This document shows positions 41,838-51,785 of a DNA stretch of 64,000 nucleotides, piece after piece (position 1 is the first letter of the stretch; every line of letters starts with the position of its first letter). This DNA comes from Variovorax paradoxus. GTDB taxonomy: Bacteria; Pseudomonadota; Gammaproteobacteria; Burkholderiales; Burkholderiaceae_C. The notes below the pieces were generated by a model. That model was given only the letters and a program-made list of their open reading frames with translations, was not told the DNA's origin and did not search any database. The stretch covers positions 2,976,001-3,040,000 of the forward strand of contig NZ_CP046622.1 in NCBI RefSeq assembly GCF_009755665.1. The letters are read 5' to 3'. A program made the translations under genes and the position numbers.

Positions 41838-41953
41838 ATGAAGTCTTTTTTGTGCGATCCTCGGCGATGCGGACAATAGTGCACTAACAAGGGTTCAGGC
41901 CCGCCAGTTCACGCCACCGCATCGCAACTGCATCAGTAGAAACGCCTCATTTC

Positions 41954-42796
41954 ATGGAACACCAGTTGGACTGGGCACTTGCCGCATGCGGCCGCATCCT
42001 GCGGCCGGTGGTTCGGCTCGCCCTGGCCATGGGGGTGAAGCATCCGCACCTGGAAGTTCTGCTGCGCGACCTGCTGCTGGAGGAAGCCACGCGCTCCTGG
42101 CGCAAACAGGGCGTGGCAAAACCCAATATCAGCCAGTTGTCGGTCACGACCGGCCTGAACCGCAAGGCAGTGACTTCCAAGGTTCGCGCGCCCGTGGACG
42201 CCCTGCCCCACACGGAAATATCGGCCGCCGCCAAGACCTTTACGCTCTGGCTGCAGATGGTGTCGGAAAACCAGGCCTACCAGCGGCTTCCGATCACCGC
42301 CGAGGCCGAGGACGTCCCCTCCTTCGAAACCGTGGCGCGGCTCGGCAGCCGGGGCAACGTGCACCACCGCGCCATCCTGGACGAACTGGTGCGCCTGAAC
42401 ATGGCGGCCGAGCAGGACGGCTGTGCGGAACTCAAGGTCGACGGCTTCGTGCCGGTGGACAATTTGCAGGCGATGCTGGCGTTTCTGGGAGACAACGGCC
42501 GCGACCACCTGCTGGCTGCGGTGTCCAACACCCTTGGCGAGCAGCCGCGCATGCTCGAGCGCGCGGTGTACGCGCGCGGCCTGGGGCTGGAAGATTGCGA
42601 GAGCATCCATCAGCTGGTGCGCGAACGCTGGTCCACCCTGCACCACGAATTGGCGGGCGAAATGACGCGCGCCGTCGACCGCGCTCCCAAAGGCGCCAAA
42701 GGGCGCATCCGGGTCGGTATCTACACTTACTATGAAGACGACACCGCGCCGCTTGCGCCGGTGGTCGCCCCCAAGCGGGAAGAGAAAACGCCATGA
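41954..42796 (+). CDS. DUF6502 family protein
   Basis: A 280-residue cytoplasmic protein with no signal peptide. The N-terminal half contains a winged-helix-like stretch (ISQLSVTTGLNRKAVTSKV near 59-77), suggesting nucleic-acid binding; the C-terminal part is helical. I assign it to the DUF6502 family from this pattern. Its stop overlaps the start of the DUF5666 lipoprotein gene (ATGA). A regulator-like protein translationally coupled to a surface lipoprotein is unusual; its function is unknown. Confidence 0.8.
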   Translation: MEHQLDWALAACGRILRPVVRLALAMGVKHPHLEVLLRDLLLEEATRSWRKQGVAKPNISQLSVTTGLNRKAVTSKVRAPVDALPHTEISAAAKTFTLWLQMVSENQAYQRLPITAEAEDVPSFETVARLGSRGNVHHRAILDELVRLNMAAEQDGCAELKVDGFVPVDNLQAMLAFLGDNGRDHLLAAVSNTLGEQPRMLERAVYARGLGLEDCESIHQLVRERWSTLHHELAGEMTRAVDRAPKGAKGRIRVGIYTYYEDDTAPLAPVVAPKREEKTP

Positions 42797-44154
42797 AGAA
42801 CCACTACCGTTGGATGCGCGGCATCCTCCTTGCCGGAGCAATGGCCCTGCTGCTCTCGTGCGGCGGCGGTGGTGGCGGCGGAACGTCCGCCGGCGGCGTG
42901 GGCCTTGGCGGCAGCGCAGCTGTTGGCGGTGGTAGCGACGGCTCCGGGGGTACAGGTGGCGGTGGTGGCACTGGCACCGCGGGGGGATCGGACGGTACGG
43001 GAACGGGCGGCTCCGGCACTGGCGGTGGCAGCGGCGGGACGAGCACCGCGGGCAATGGCACCGACGACGGTTCGGGCGTGGGCTCGGGCGGCACCGGCGT
43101 GAGCACCGCCGACGCGACCGGCGTGGGTTCCGTGGGCGGGCTCGGCAGCATCATCCTGAATGGCGTGCGCTACAACACGGACGCCGCCACCTTCAGCCTT
43201 GAAGACACCAGCGAGCTGCAGATCGGCATGAGCGTGCGCATTGCCGGCAAGATCGACAGCCAGTTCACCGCGGCCACGGCGCAGCAGGTCGATTCGGCGG
43301 CCGAATTGCGTGGTGCGGTTTCTTCGATCAACCTTGCAGGCGGCAGCTTTGTGGTGATGGGTACCACGGTCACCACCGACAACGCCACCGTGTGGAGCGG
43401 CGGAAACAGCCTGTCGGACCTGGTTGCCGCGAGCCAGGTTCAGGTGTGGGGCCTGCCCTCCGCGCCGGGCACCTTGCGTGCCACGCGCGTCGAGCTGAAG
43501 CCCGCCTCGGCCGAGCCGCTGGTCACCGGATTCGTGCAGAACCTCGACCGCCTCAGGACGAGCTTCACGCTCGGTCAGCTCACCGTGGAGTATCTCGGCG
43601 TCGACGACTCGAAATTGGCCGAAGGCGCCATCGTCCGGGTGCGTGGCAGCGCGGCGCCGGTTGGAGGCGTGTTCATCGCCACCAAGGTGCAGGGCTGGTA
43701 TGCCATACCGACGCAAAACGCCTCGGCGGTGCAGCTTGCGGGTGTCGTTACCAACTACGCCGGTATCGGGGACTTCAAGGTTCTCGGTACAGCCGTCAAC
43801 GCTTCACAAGCGCAGATTCCGCCTCCCCAATTGGCCTCCATCGGCAACGGCGTCAAGGTGGAAGTCGACGGCTTCATGAACAACGGCGTGCTGGTGGTGA
43901 AGAAGCTGCGCGTGCGCAACGTCCCAGGCGCCGGTGGGCCGGTCGATTTCACGCTGATCGGTGCCATCGGCGCCTACCAGTCTCCCGCCAGCTTCCGGGT
44001 GCGGGGCCGCCAGGTGGACGCCAGCCGCCCCGGAACCGCGTTCGAAGGCGGAGGAACCATCGCCCAACTGGCCAATGGCCGCCGCGTGACCGTGGTCGGC
44101 GATACGGTGGAAAACGGCGTGCTCATTGCGAAGCGCGTCATCTTCGCGCCCTGA
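42793..44154 (+). CDS. DUF5666 repeat lipoprotein with Gly-rich linker
   Basis: A 453-residue exported lipoprotein. Lipobox LLLS-Cys ends the signal at residue 23. A ~95-residue Gly/Ser/Thr tract (about 24-118) works as a flexible tether. It is followed by four or five tandem DUF5666-type beta-barrel units, seen as recurrent phrases such as G.V..I, G..V.V.G, and ATRVEL/ATKVQG/VKKLRV/AKRVIF strands. A cell-surface binding role is inferred. Translation is coupled to the DUF6502 gene upstream. Confidence 0.82.
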   Translation: MKNHYRWMRGILLAGAMALLLSCGGGGGGGTSAGGVGLGGSAAVGGGSDGSGGTGGGGGTGTAGGSDGTGTGGSGTGGGSGGTSTAGNGTDDGSGVGSGGTGVSTADATGVGSVGGLGSIILNGVRYNTDAATFSLEDTSELQIGMSVRIAGKIDSQFTAATAQQVDSAAELRGAVSSINLAGGSFVVMGTTVTTDNATVWSGGNSLSDLVAASQVQVWGLPSAPGTLRATRVELKPASAEPLVTGFVQNLDRLRTSFTLGQLTVEYLGVDDSKLAEGAIVRVRGSAAPVGGVFIATKVQGWYAIPTQNASAVQLAGVVTNYAGIGDFKVLGTAVNASQAQIPPPQLASIGNGVKVEVDGFMNNGVLVVKKLRVRNVPGAGGPVDFTLIGAIGAYQSPASFRVRGRQVDASRPGTAFEGGGTIAQLANGRRVTVVGDTVENGVLIAKRVIFAP

Positions 44155-44319
44155 CCACGCAAGCCCGCCCAGGCGGCCGGCGCGGACCAATAAACGCCCG
44201 AGAAAAGCCAGGGGTTGCATTTGCAGCTCCGGCTCGATCGCGGCATCCTGTGAGCCGAGCGCGACGAAAAAGAAGAAGAACGGCCCTGTTCGAACAATCT
44301 CTTTTTCGAAAGGTTTGGA

Positions 44320-44565
44320 ATGAACCCCGATCTTGAACTCAGGCACGAGGTCTTCGCCCAGCTGAACTGGGACCCGGCAGTGGTGGGATGCGATGTCGAT
44401 GTGTGCGTGGAAGGCGGCGTGGTCACCTTGCAAGGCAGGCTTGCCAGCGAAAGCCTCAAGACCGCCGTGGAGCGCGCCGTGCGCCGCGCCGAAGGCATCG
44501 GCACCATCGTGAACCAGCTGACCACTGTCGACGCGCATCAAGCCGTTGCACCGCCCAAGCTTTGA
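44320..44565 (+). CDS. BON-domain protein
   Basis: An 81-residue protein consisting of one BON domain (LELRHEVFAQLNWDP, VDVCVEGGVVTLQGRLAS, VERAVRRAEGIGTIVNQL). No signal peptide is visible, unlike OsmY-type periplasmic proteins, so it is probably cytoplasmic. The phrase order matches single-BON stress proteins that follow heat or osmotic shock. The 165 bp before it hold no other gene. Confidence 0.85.
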   Translation: MNPDLELRHEVFAQLNWDPAVVGCDVDVCVEGGVVTLQGRLASESLKTAVERAVRRAEGIGTIVNQLTTVDAHQAVAPPKL

Positions 44566-44587
44566 CGCTTCGCAGCGGCCCCGGCGG

Positions 44588-45583
44588 TCAAGCCGCGGCC
44601 ATGGCCGTGCTTCCCAACTGTGCGTCGTTCTCGGCGTCGCTGAGCCAGCGCCGCTTGTCGCGCAGCGGCGGCGCGCCGAACATGCGGCCGTATTCGCGCG
44701 CGAACTGCGACGGGCTTTCGTAGCCCACGCTGTGCGCGGCGCTTGCCACATCGGCGCCGGCCATCAGCATCTGGCGGCGCGCCTCCTGCAGGCGCAGCTG
44801 CTTCTGGTACTGCAGCGGGCTCATCGCCGTCACAGCCTTGAAATGATGGTGGAATGACGACACGCTCATGTGCACCGCGCGCGCCATGTCCTCGATGCGC
44901 AGCGACTGTGCATAGTTGACGCGCAGCGCGCTGATGGCCTTGGCAATGCGCTGCGTGTGGCTGTCTTGCAGCGCAATCTGCCGCAGCCGCGCGCCCTCGC
45001 CGTTCACCAGCAGGCGGTACATGATCTCGCGCTTGATGATCGGCGCCATGATCGGCACGTCCTCGGGTGATTCGACGAGCCGCAGCAGCCGGAGCACCGG
45101 CTCCAGCACCGGCATGGCTATGCGGTTGACGTACATGCCGCGCGAGGCGGGCGCATTGGCCTTGGCGGGCAGCTTCTCGTCGCCGATGAGCTCGCCGATG
45201 TCGTCCATTGCCAGCTCCAGCCGCACGCCGAGATAGGGTTCGTTGTCGCTGGTCAGGCGCACCTGGCCGCACACGGGCAGGTCGACCGAGGTCACGAGGT
45301 AGTGCATCGGGTCATACACATAGATGTCGTCTCCCACGATGATCCGCTTGGAGCCCTGGGCAATCAGCCCGAGCGCCGGGGTTGCAAAGGCATGCTTGGG
45401 ACCGTCGGGCTTGCTGATGCAGAACACCTGCAGGCCGGCTACCGGTGTTTCCACCGTGCCGTCGCGCCCGCCGGTGATGCGGTTGATCAGCGCCACCAGT
45501 TCCTTCCTGGCTTCGTCGAGTTCGGGCTCCAGGGGCATCGGCTGGGCGATGGCGGCAGCGGTTTCGGGTGTTTCGTCGGACAT
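44588..45583 (-). CDS. AraC-family regulator (AraC_N type)
   Basis: A 331-residue regulator. Residues ~30-190 match the AraC N-terminal domain found beside alcohol/aldehyde genes (GLQVFCISKPDGPKHAF, LGLIAQGSKRI, YLVTSVDLPV). Residues ~225-325 contain the two helix-turn-helix motifs (IEDMARAVHMSVSSFHHHF, VASAAHSVGYESPSQFAREY). It is divergent from the aldo-keto reductase gene with a 224-bp spacer, so it probably regulates that gene. Confidence 0.92.
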   Translation of the reverse strand: MSDETPETAAAIAQPMPLEPELDEARKELVALINRITGGRDGTVETPVAGLQVFCISKPDGPKHAFATPALGLIAQGSKRIIVGDDIYVYDPMHYLVTSVDLPVCGQVRLTSDNEPYLGVRLELAMDDIGELIGDEKLPAKANAPASRGMYVNRIAMPVLEPVLRLLRLVESPEDVPIMAPIIKREIMYRLLVNGEGARLRQIALQDSHTQRIAKAISALRVNYAQSLRIEDMARAVHMSVSSFHHHFKAVTAMSPLQYQKQLRLQEARRQMLMAGADVASAAHSVGYESPSQFAREYGRMFGAPPLRDKRRWLSDAENDAQLGSTAMAAA

Positions 45584-45807
45584 GTTCGGGCCTTGTCGCG
45601 GGTTGGATCAACAACGTCTGCGCCAAGTCTGCGGGCAGCGTGGAGGATCGGGTGGTTCAAAGCTTAGCGCCGCACTCATGAATCTGCACGGCCCCGGACA
45701 TAGGTCTGGAGAAATAGGCAAAGACTTTGCAGAAACGCGCTCGTCGCCCCGGGGGCCGCGGGCGGATACTTTTTGCCGACGCCTCTCCAACGCAAAGGAC
45801 CCTCTCC

Positions 45808-46857
45808 ATGCAATATCGCAAGTTCGGCCGCACCGGCCTGTTCGTTTCCGAGCTGTGCCTCGGCACCATGACCTTCGGCGGCGCCAGCGGCATCTGGGGC
45901 CATATCGGCAACCTGCAGCAGGCCGAGGCGGAAAGCCTGGTCGGCCGGGCGCTGGATGCCGGCATCAACTTCATCGACACCGCCGACGTGTATTCCGAAG
46001 GCCTCTCGGAAACCATGACCGGCCAAGCGCTGAAGAACCTCAAGGTGCCGCGTGAGAACGTGGTGGTTGCCACCAAGGTTTTCGGCGAGGCCGGCAAGAG
46101 CCCCAATGCGGCCGGCGCCTCGCGCTATCACATCATGGACGGCGTGAAGGCCAGCCTGAAGCGCCTGCAGCTGGACCACATCGACCTGTACCAGATCCAC
46201 GGCTTCGACCCGGTCACGCCCGTGGAGGAAACGGTGCGCGCGCTGGACAACCTGGTGCAGCAAGGCCATGTGCGCTATGTGGGCGTTTCGAACTGGGCCG
46301 CCTGGCAGATCATGAAGGCGCTGGGCATTGCCGAGCGCCAGGGCCTCGCGCGATTCGAATCGCTGCAGGCCTACTACACCATTGCGGGCCGCGACCTCGA
46401 GCGCGAGCTGGCGCCCATGCTGCAGAGCGAAAACGTCGGCCTGATGGTCTGGAGCCCGCTGGCGGGCGGCTTGCTCAGCGGCAAGTACGGGCGCAATACC
46501 GAAGCCGAAAAAGGCAGCCGCCGCACCACCTTCGACTTTCCGCCGGTGAATGTGGAGCGGGCCTACGACTGCATCGACGCGATGCGCGAACTGGCCGAGG
46601 CGCGCAAGGTGTCGGTGGCGCAGATCGCGCTGGCATGGCTGCTGCACCAGCAGGTGGTCACCAGCGTGATCGTGGGCGCCAAGCGCGTCGAGCAGTTGGA
46701 CGACAACATTGCCGCAACGCGCATCCGGCTCTCCGCCGATGAGCTTGCGACGCTCGACAAGGTGAGCGCGCTGCCGTCCGAGTATCCGGGCTGGATGCTC
46801 GAACGCCAGGGCGGCGCGCGGGCGAAGCGCCTGGCCGAATCAGGGCAGCGCGGCTGA
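45808..46857 (+). CDS. Aldo-keto reductase (potassium-channel beta-subunit-like)
   Basis: A 349-residue NADPH-dependent oxidoreductase of the AKR superfamily. The catalytic tetrad is Asp57, Tyr62, Lys90 and His131 (IDTADVYS, ATKVFG, YQIHGFD). The C-terminal NADPH site shows SVIVGAKRVEQLDDNI. The length and LGTMTFGG start resemble the YghZ/MocA-type group that reduces methylglyoxal-like aldehydes. It is divergent from an AraC gene. The last codons and stop lie in a 28-bp tandem repeat shared with the end of bioD. Confidence 0.92.
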   Translation: MQYRKFGRTGLFVSELCLGTMTFGGASGIWGHIGNLQQAEAESLVGRALDAGINFIDTADVYSEGLSETMTGQALKNLKVPRENVVVATKVFGEAGKSPNAAGASRYHIMDGVKASLKRLQLDHIDLYQIHGFDPVTPVEETVRALDNLVQQGHVRYVGVSNWAAWQIMKALGIAERQGLARFESLQAYYTIAGRDLERELAPMLQSENVGLMVWSPLAGGLLSGKYGRNTEAEKGSRRTTFDFPPVNVERAYDCIDAMRELAEARKVSVAQIALAWLLHQQVVTSVIVGAKRVEQLDDNIAATRIRLSADELATLDKVSALPSEYPGWMLERQGGARAKRLAESGQRG

Positions 46858-46885
46858 GCGCCTGGCCGGATCAGGCGAGCGCGGC
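46827..46885. repeat. 28-bp tandem repeat across the convergent AKR/bioD junction
   Basis: Copies at 46827-46854 and 46858-46885 match at 25 of 28 positions, separated by 3 bp. The first copy encodes the C-terminus of the aldo-keto reductase, the second the C-terminus of bioD on the other strand. In copy 2 CGCCTG (46859-46864) and CAGGCG (46872-46877) form a 6-bp hairpin that could act as a bidirectional terminator. Confidence 0.75.
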
Positions 46886-47593
46886 AGCACGCCGCGCCAG
46901 GTAGGCGCCGGTAGCGCGCAATGCGCGCAGATCGAGATGCCGCGCGGCGCCTGCCGCGGACGCCTCCGCCAGGTGCGGCACCACGCCGAGCAACGGCGCC
47001 CCGAGCCGGCCGCGCAAGGTCTGCAGGTTGGCCTCGGGCGCGAGCATTTTCGGTTCGACGATGCTCGCGACCCAGCCCGCCAGCATGAGGCCGCGCACGC
47101 GGATCGCCTCGGCCGTGAGCAGCGCGTGGTTCAGGCATCCCAGGCGCAGCCCGACCACCAGGACCACCGGCAGGCCCAGCGCCACGGCCAGGTCGGCGCT
47201 GTCGAGGTCGTCGCCAAACGGCACGCAGAACCCGCCCACGCCCTCGACCACCACCGCGTCGGCGCGCTGCGACAGCGCCGCAAAGGCCGAGAGCAGCGGC
47301 GGCAACTCGATGCGCACGCCCTCCTCCCGCGCCGCCAGGTGCGGCGACATCGGCGCGCGCAGCAGGTACGGGCAACGCAACGCCAACGGCGCATCGACAT
47401 TGCCTGCGGCATGCAGTTGCTCGACGTCGTCGTTGCGCCAGGCACCATTGACCAGATCCAGCCCCGCGGCCACCGGCTTCATGCCGACCGCGCGCAGGCC
47501 CGAGGCGGCCAGCAGGCTCAGCATCGCGCTGCTGACCAGCGTCTTGCCGACGCCCGTGTCGGTGCCGGTGACGAACCAGCGGCGGGGCGTCAT
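46871..47593 (-). CDS. bioD: ATP-dependent dethiobiotin synthetase
   Basis: A 240-residue enzyme that carboxylates 7,8-diaminopelargonate to dethiobiotin. The P-loop is GTDTGVGKT (10-18); MKPVAAG (39-45) and [12 protein letters not shown] (113-124) are the substrate and switch motifs. The start overlaps the bioF stop by 4 bp (ATGA). It is the third gene of bioA-bioF-bioD. Confidence 0.95.
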   Translation of the reverse strand: MTPRRWFVTGTDTGVGKTLVSSAMLSLLAASGLRAVGMKPVAAGLDLVNGAWRNDDVEQLHAAGNVDAPLALRCPYLLRAPMSPHLAAREEGVRIELPPLLSAFAALSQRADAVVVEGVGGFCVPFGDDLDSADLAVALGLPVVLVVGLRLGCLNHALLTAEAIRVRGLMLAGWVASIVEPKMLAPEANLQTLRGRLGAPLLGVVPHLAEASAAGAARHLDLRALRATGAYLARRAAALA

Positions 47594-48819
47594 GGGTGCA
47601 CCTCTGGCTGCGCCAATGCCCCGCCCAATGCATCGACCAGCCGGGCCACATCGGACTCGCTGTGGCTGGCCGAGAGCGTGATCCGCAGGCGCGCGGTGCC
47701 GGCGGGCACGGTCGGCGGGCGAATGGCGCCGACGCGCAGGCCGCGCGCATCGAGCTGCGCCATCGTTTCCATCGCGCGCGCGTTGCTGCCGACGATCAGC
47801 GGCTGGATCGCGGTGGGCGACTCCGGCAGCAAGGCGCTGCCGCCGTGCGGCAAGACGGCCCCGAGGCCGCGGCGCAATTGGGCAATGCGCACCTTGAGGC
47901 GCGCCCGGCGCGCATCGCCCTCTTCGCTTTCGATCAGCCTGAGGCTCGCAAGCAGCGCATGCGCAATGGCCGGCGGCGCGGCGGTGGTGAAGATGTACGG
48001 CCGCGCTCGCTGCACGAGGTAATCGACCACGGTCGGGTGCGCCGCCACGAACGCGCCTGAAACCCCGGCCGCCTTGCCGAGCGTACCCACAAGCACCACC
48101 CGCTCCGAGCGCAGGCCTTCCGCCTGCAGCACGCCGCGCCCCGTGGCGCCCAGCACGCCGAAGCCGTGCGCGTCGTCCAGCACCAGCCAGGCGTCGTGCC
48201 GCTCAGCCAGCGCAAGCAGCCCAGCCACCGGCGCGATGTTGCCGTCCATGCTGAAGACCGCATCGCTCACGATGAGCTTGACGGGCGCATCGCAGGCGCC
48301 GAGCTGCGCATCCAGCGCTGCAAGATCGCAATGCGGATAGCGCTCGACCCGCGCCTTGGCCAGCCGCGCACCATCGATCAGCGACGCATGGTTGAGCGAC
48401 TCCGAAAAAATCACCGCTTCGGCGCCGCCAAGTGCCGTCAGCACTGCAAGGTTGGCCATGTAGCCCGTGCAGAAGAACAGGCTGCGCGCCTCGGGAATGA
48501 AGGGCGCCATCCAGTCGCCGAGCCGCTCTTCCAGCTCCGCATGCGCGCGCGAATGGCCAAGCACCAGGTGCGACCCGCCGCTGCCCGTGCCATAGCGCGC
48601 CGCGCCTTCGGCCAATGCGGCGGCCAGCGCCGGGTGCGCTGCCAGGCCCAGGTAGTCGTTGCTGCTGAAGCAGAGCATGGCGCGTGGCGTTTGTGCGCCG
48701 GCGAGCGTCAGCATTTGCTCGGGTGCGCAGGCCGTCTCGGCAATCTGCCGGCTGCGGCGCAGCGACTTCGCGTCGAGTGCCGCAATCTCGCCCTCCAGGC
48801 GTTCAAGCAAGCGCGACAT
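47590..48819 (-). CDS. bioF: 8-Amino-7-oxononanoate synthase
   Basis: A 409-residue PLP enzyme that joins pimeloyl-ACP (or -CoA) and alanine in biotin synthesis. Landmarks are [10 protein letters not shown] near 51-60, [14 protein letters not shown] (77-90), [10 protein letters not shown] (215-224) and the PLP lysine Lys249 (TLGKAAG). GGGAGG stands 5-6 nt before the ATG at 48819, which lies inside the bioA 3' end (17-bp overlap). It is about 20 residues longer than E. coli BioF. Confidence 0.95.
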   Translation of the reverse strand: MSRLLERLEGEIAALDAKSLRRSRQIAETACAPEQMLTLAGAQTPRAMLCFSSNDYLGLAAHPALAAALAEGAARYGTGSGGSHLVLGHSRAHAELEERLGDWMAPFIPEARSLFFCTGYMANLAVLTALGGAEAVIFSESLNHASLIDGARLAKARVERYPHCDLAALDAQLGACDAPVKLIVSDAVFSMDGNIAPVAGLLALAERHDAWLVLDDAHGFGVLGATGRGVLQAEGLRSERVVLVGTLGKAAGVSGAFVAAHPTVVDYLVQRARPYIFTTAAPPAIAHALLASLRLIESEEGDARRARLKVRIAQLRRGLGAVLPHGGSALLPESPTAIQPLIVGSNARAMETMAQLDARGLRVGAIRPPTVPAGTARLRITLSASHSESDVARLVDALGGALAQPEVHP

Positions 48820-50200
48820 CGCGGCCTCCCTGTTCCGCGCGGCCCGAAACGTCAACCGCCCTCAGCGTGGCCAGCGTGGCATCGACCAGGAAGTCGATAT
48901 CGCCGTCGCCAATTGCATACGGCGGCATCAGGTACACCGTGGCGCCGATCGGCCGCATCAGCAACCCGTTCGCCCGCGCGGCCAGGTGAAAGCGTTCGGC
49001 AAACCGGGCACCGGGCTCGCGCACGTCGAAGGCCGTGATCATTCCGCGCTGGCGCAGGTGATCGACCGGCATGCCGTGCAGCCCGTCGCGCAACCTACCG
49101 ACGAGCCGTTCGGCGCGCGCGCGGTTGCGGCGCAGCGCGTCCTCTTGCTCGAACAGGTCGAGCGTCGCAATGGCAGCGCGGCAGGCCAGCGCGTTGCCGG
49201 TGTACGAATGGGAATGCAGAAAGCTGCGCGCCACGTCGTCGTCGACAAAGCCTTCGTAGATTGCATCGCGCGTCATCACCAGCGCCAGCGGCAGGTAGCC
49301 GCCGCTGATGCCCTTTGAGAGGCAAAGAAAGTCGGGCCAGATGCCGGCCTGCTCACAGGCAAAAAAGCTGCCGGTGCGCCCGCAGCCCACCGCGATCTCG
49401 TCGGCAATGAGGTGCACGCCGTAGAGGTCGCACAGCGCGCGCACCAGGCGCAGGTATTCGGGGTCGTGCATGGCCATGCCGGTGGCGCATTGCACCAGCG
49501 GCTCGACGATCACGGCGGCAATCGACGCATGGCTTTCGGCCAGCAGCGCCTCCAGTTGCGCGGCGGCACGCCGTGCCACGGCCGCCGCATCTTCGCCAGG
49601 CAGCGCGGTCCGTGCGTCGGCCGATGCGACGAGGTGCGCATTCGCGAGCAACGGCGCATACGCGTCGCGAAACACAGGCACATCGGTCACATGCAGCGCG
49701 CCCAGCGTTTCGCCGTGGTAGCCGTTGCGCAGGGCGACGAAGTTGCGCTTGCCGCCGAGGCCCGCGTTGCGCCACGCATGAAAGCTCATCTTCAACGCGA
49801 TCTCCACCGCCGATGCGCCGTCGGAGGCGTAGAAGCAATGGCCGAGCGCATGGCCGGTCAGTGCTGCGAGCCGTTCGGCCAGTTCCACCGCTGGCGCGTG
49901 CGTGCAGCCTGCGAGCATCACATGCGAGAGCGTGTCGAGCTGGTCTTTCAGCGCGGCGTTGATGGCCGGATGCGCATGGCCGAAGAGATTGACCCACCAC
50001 GAACTCGTGGCGTCGAGGTAGCGGCGGCCGTCGTGGTCGTAGAGCCAGACGCCCTTGCCTCGCGCGATCGGCAGAGGCGGCACCGCCTCCAGCCGGATGC
50101 TCTGCGTGCACGGATGCCACACGTGGCGCCGGCTGCGCTGTTGCCAACTGGCGTTTTTCGACGTCGCGAGCGTCGTGTGAGGAGCAATCGTTGGCGGCAT
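48803..50200 (-). CDS. bioA: Adenosylmethionine-8-amino-7-oxononanoate aminotransferase
   Basis: A 465-residue PLP aminotransferase that makes 7,8-diaminopelargonate. Landmarks are HVWHPCTQ (26-33), [13 protein letters not shown] (66-78), [26 protein letters not shown] (Asp267) and the PLP lysine Lys296 (LSKGISGG). ATG at 50200 has AAAGGA about 8 nt upstream; longer in-frame starts lack family sequence. It heads the bioA-bioF-bioD unit. bioB is not in the window. Confidence 0.95.
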   Translation of the reverse strand: MPPTIAPHTTLATSKNASWQQRSRRHVWHPCTQSIRLEAVPPLPIARGKGVWLYDHDGRRYLDATSSWWVNLFGHAHPAINAALKDQLDTLSHVMLAGCTHAPAVELAERLAALTGHALGHCFYASDGASAVEIALKMSFHAWRNAGLGGKRNFVALRNGYHGETLGALHVTDVPVFRDAYAPLLANAHLVASADARTALPGEDAAAVARRAAAQLEALLAESHASIAAVIVEPLVQCATGMAMHDPEYLRLVRALCDLYGVHLIADEIAVGCGRTGSFFACEQAGIWPDFLCLSKGISGGYLPLALVMTRDAIYEGFVDDDVARSFLHSHSYTGNALACRAAIATLDLFEQEDALRRNRARAERLVGRLRDGLHGMPVDHLRQRGMITAFDVREPGARFAERFHLAARANGLLMRPIGATVYLMPPYAIGDGDIDFLVDATLATLRAVDVSGRAEQGGRDVALA

Positions 50201-50520
50201 CCGCGTAATCCTTTGGAGCAAGGCGCGGGATCGTATCGACGGCGATCCGAGGCGGCAAACCGCCGATCGGGATGCGTGATGGACGGTGTTTAAGCGGCGT
50301 TGGTCGATGTAGCCTGCCGGTTCAAACCAAGCTCGCGCAACAGGCAAGCATCATGCGTGCACCGCGCCGCGCGGCGGGATTGCAAGTTGTCTTGCGGCCG
50401 ATAAAGATAGTTGCGAACTGTCGGAGTTCCGCCGGCCGAGCCCCTGTCGCCCCGCTTATCGGACAGCGCGTTGGCTGATTTTCAAAATCGCAGTGCCAGG
50501 CTCGAAAGCGCCGCTTCCCG
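50201..50520. other. 320-bp intergenic region upstream of bioA
   Basis: No gene is supported here. On the bioA (minus) strand, a leader hairpin GGCGG-TTTG-CCGCC (50264-50251) lies ~50 nt before the start. No BirA-type or BioQ-type operator was recognised. The part next to the NmrA-like gene (50390-50520) has mixed composition and no T-rich terminator that I can see. Confidence 0.5.
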
Positions 50521-51381
50521 TTACCCGTTCTTCACCAGCGCCGAGATGTATTCGTCCAATGAAGTCGCGCCTCTTTCGGCGTTTTCAGGCTCTTCCTTTT
50601 TGTCGAGAGTGGCGCGGGTCATCGCGGAATAGGACCGTGCGCCGGCCTCTGAAAATCCCATCGAACGGAAAGCCTGCTCCCACTGATCGGGCGGGGTTAC
50701 CACCACTTCCACCCGCCGGCCGAGCGCCTGAGCAAAAGCCTCGGCAACATCGCCTGGCGAGTAGCGCTGCGGCCCCTCGACATAGTGCGGACCGGAAGGC
50801 CGGGCTTCGCCCAGCATGAGCCGCGCCGCAAACTCGCCAAGGTCGCGCGGCGCCACCATGGGCAGCTTGAAATCAGGCGGGTACATGCTGTGCAGCTTGC
50901 CTTCGCTTTGCGCAGTTTCCAGCGAGGCGTCCCAGTTGCTCATGTAGTAGGCCGCGCGAATCGCACTCACAGGCACCGGCTGCGCGGCAAGCGCCTGCTC
51001 CATTCGGTAGAGCACATCGAGGTCGCCGATGCGGTCGCCAGGCTGCGCACCGTAGGTGGACTCGGCGACGATCTTCTCCAGCGGCAAGCCCTCGATCGCT
51101 TCGAGAATGCAATCCAGGCTCCTTTGCTCCTCGGCAGCGGTGTCGGTGGAGGGCGGCGCCGGCGGATTGAGAAGGAACAGCCGCTTGCCGCCGGCCACCA
51201 CGCGCCGCAGCGAAGGCACGTCGAACACGTCGGCTTCCGCGATGGTGGCGCCCTGCCGGCGCAAGGCTTCGGCGTGCGCACCGTTGCGCGTGACCGCGGT
51301 CACTTTCTCGCCTCGGGCAAGCAGCGCAGAAACGAGCGCCGAGCCGACATGCCCGGTCGCGCCCAAAACGATATGAGTCAT
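50521..51381 (-). CDS. NmrA-like NAD(P)-binding protein
   Basis: A 286-residue atypical short-chain reductase-fold protein. The nucleotide loop is GATGHVG (7-13). It lacks the SDR YxxxK pair in the usual place; IVAESTYGAQ and IRAAYYMSNW are NmrA-type landmarks. Relatives are quinone-reductase-like enzymes or redox sensors. It is divergent from the small gene at 51555; no partner gene is evident. Confidence 0.88.
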   Translation of the reverse strand: MTHIVLGATGHVGSALVSALLARGEKVTAVTRNGAHAEALRRQGATIAEADVFDVPSLRRVVAGGKRLFLLNPPAPPSTDTAAEEQRSLDCILEAIEGLPLEKIVAESTYGAQPGDRIGDLDVLYRMEQALAAQPVPVSAIRAAYYMSNWDASLETAQSEGKLHSMYPPDFKLPMVAPRDLGEFAARLMLGEARPSGPHYVEGPQRYSPGDVAEAFAQALGRRVEVVVTPPDQWEQAFRSMGFSEAGARSYSAMTRATLDKKEEPENAERGATSLDEYISALVKNG

Positions 51382-51554
51382 GCGTGCGCCTTCAAGGGTT
51401 GCAAAACAGGAAATGACATGGCTCGAAGCTATTGGCCCACCGCCGCCGCGGGCGCCCGGCTTGGACGACGCCCGTCGTGGGTCTATTCCCACACCGGCGG
51501 CTCCGCGGCGCGTGGAGAAATGCATGTCCACGCATTCTTTTGAAGGAGCAATTC

Positions 51555-51743
51555 ATGACGAAGACAAACCCCAATACACCCGATGAACGCGGCTCGCTCC
51601 CGCCCGATCACAACAAGGCGGGCAACCAGAGCCCGACGCCTCGCAACGAGCCACGCCGCACTGCCGAAAGCCGCCACGACCGCGAAAGCCATGTCGGCAG
51701 CAGCAACCAGACCCAGTCACGGCGGGGCGGCGGCACGCATTGA
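51555..51743 (+). CDS. Small polar hypothetical protein
   Basis: A 62-residue protein rich in Asn, Arg, Ser, Thr and Pro, with no hydrophobic segment and no known family. GAAGGAG lies about 7 nt before the ATG at 51555, a strong ribosome-binding site that supports translation. It ends 42 bp before the uracil-DNA glycosylase gene and may share its transcript. Confidence 0.65.
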   Translation: MTKTNPNTPDERGSLPPDHNKAGNQSPTPRNEPRRTAESRHDRESHVGSSNQTQSRRGGGTH

Positions 51744-51785
51744 GGGCGGCCGGCTGAACACCACGAACCACACACCGTCTCGACC

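Noticed and set aside
39075..41876. 933-codon minus-strand frame opposite pilY1 and fimT
   Set aside because: Shadow composition (Ala/His/Arg/Val); both sense genes have clear domains.
50272..50478. 68-codon + frame upstream of bioA
   Set aside because: No ribosome-binding site, shadow-like composition, and it covers the likely bioA promoter.
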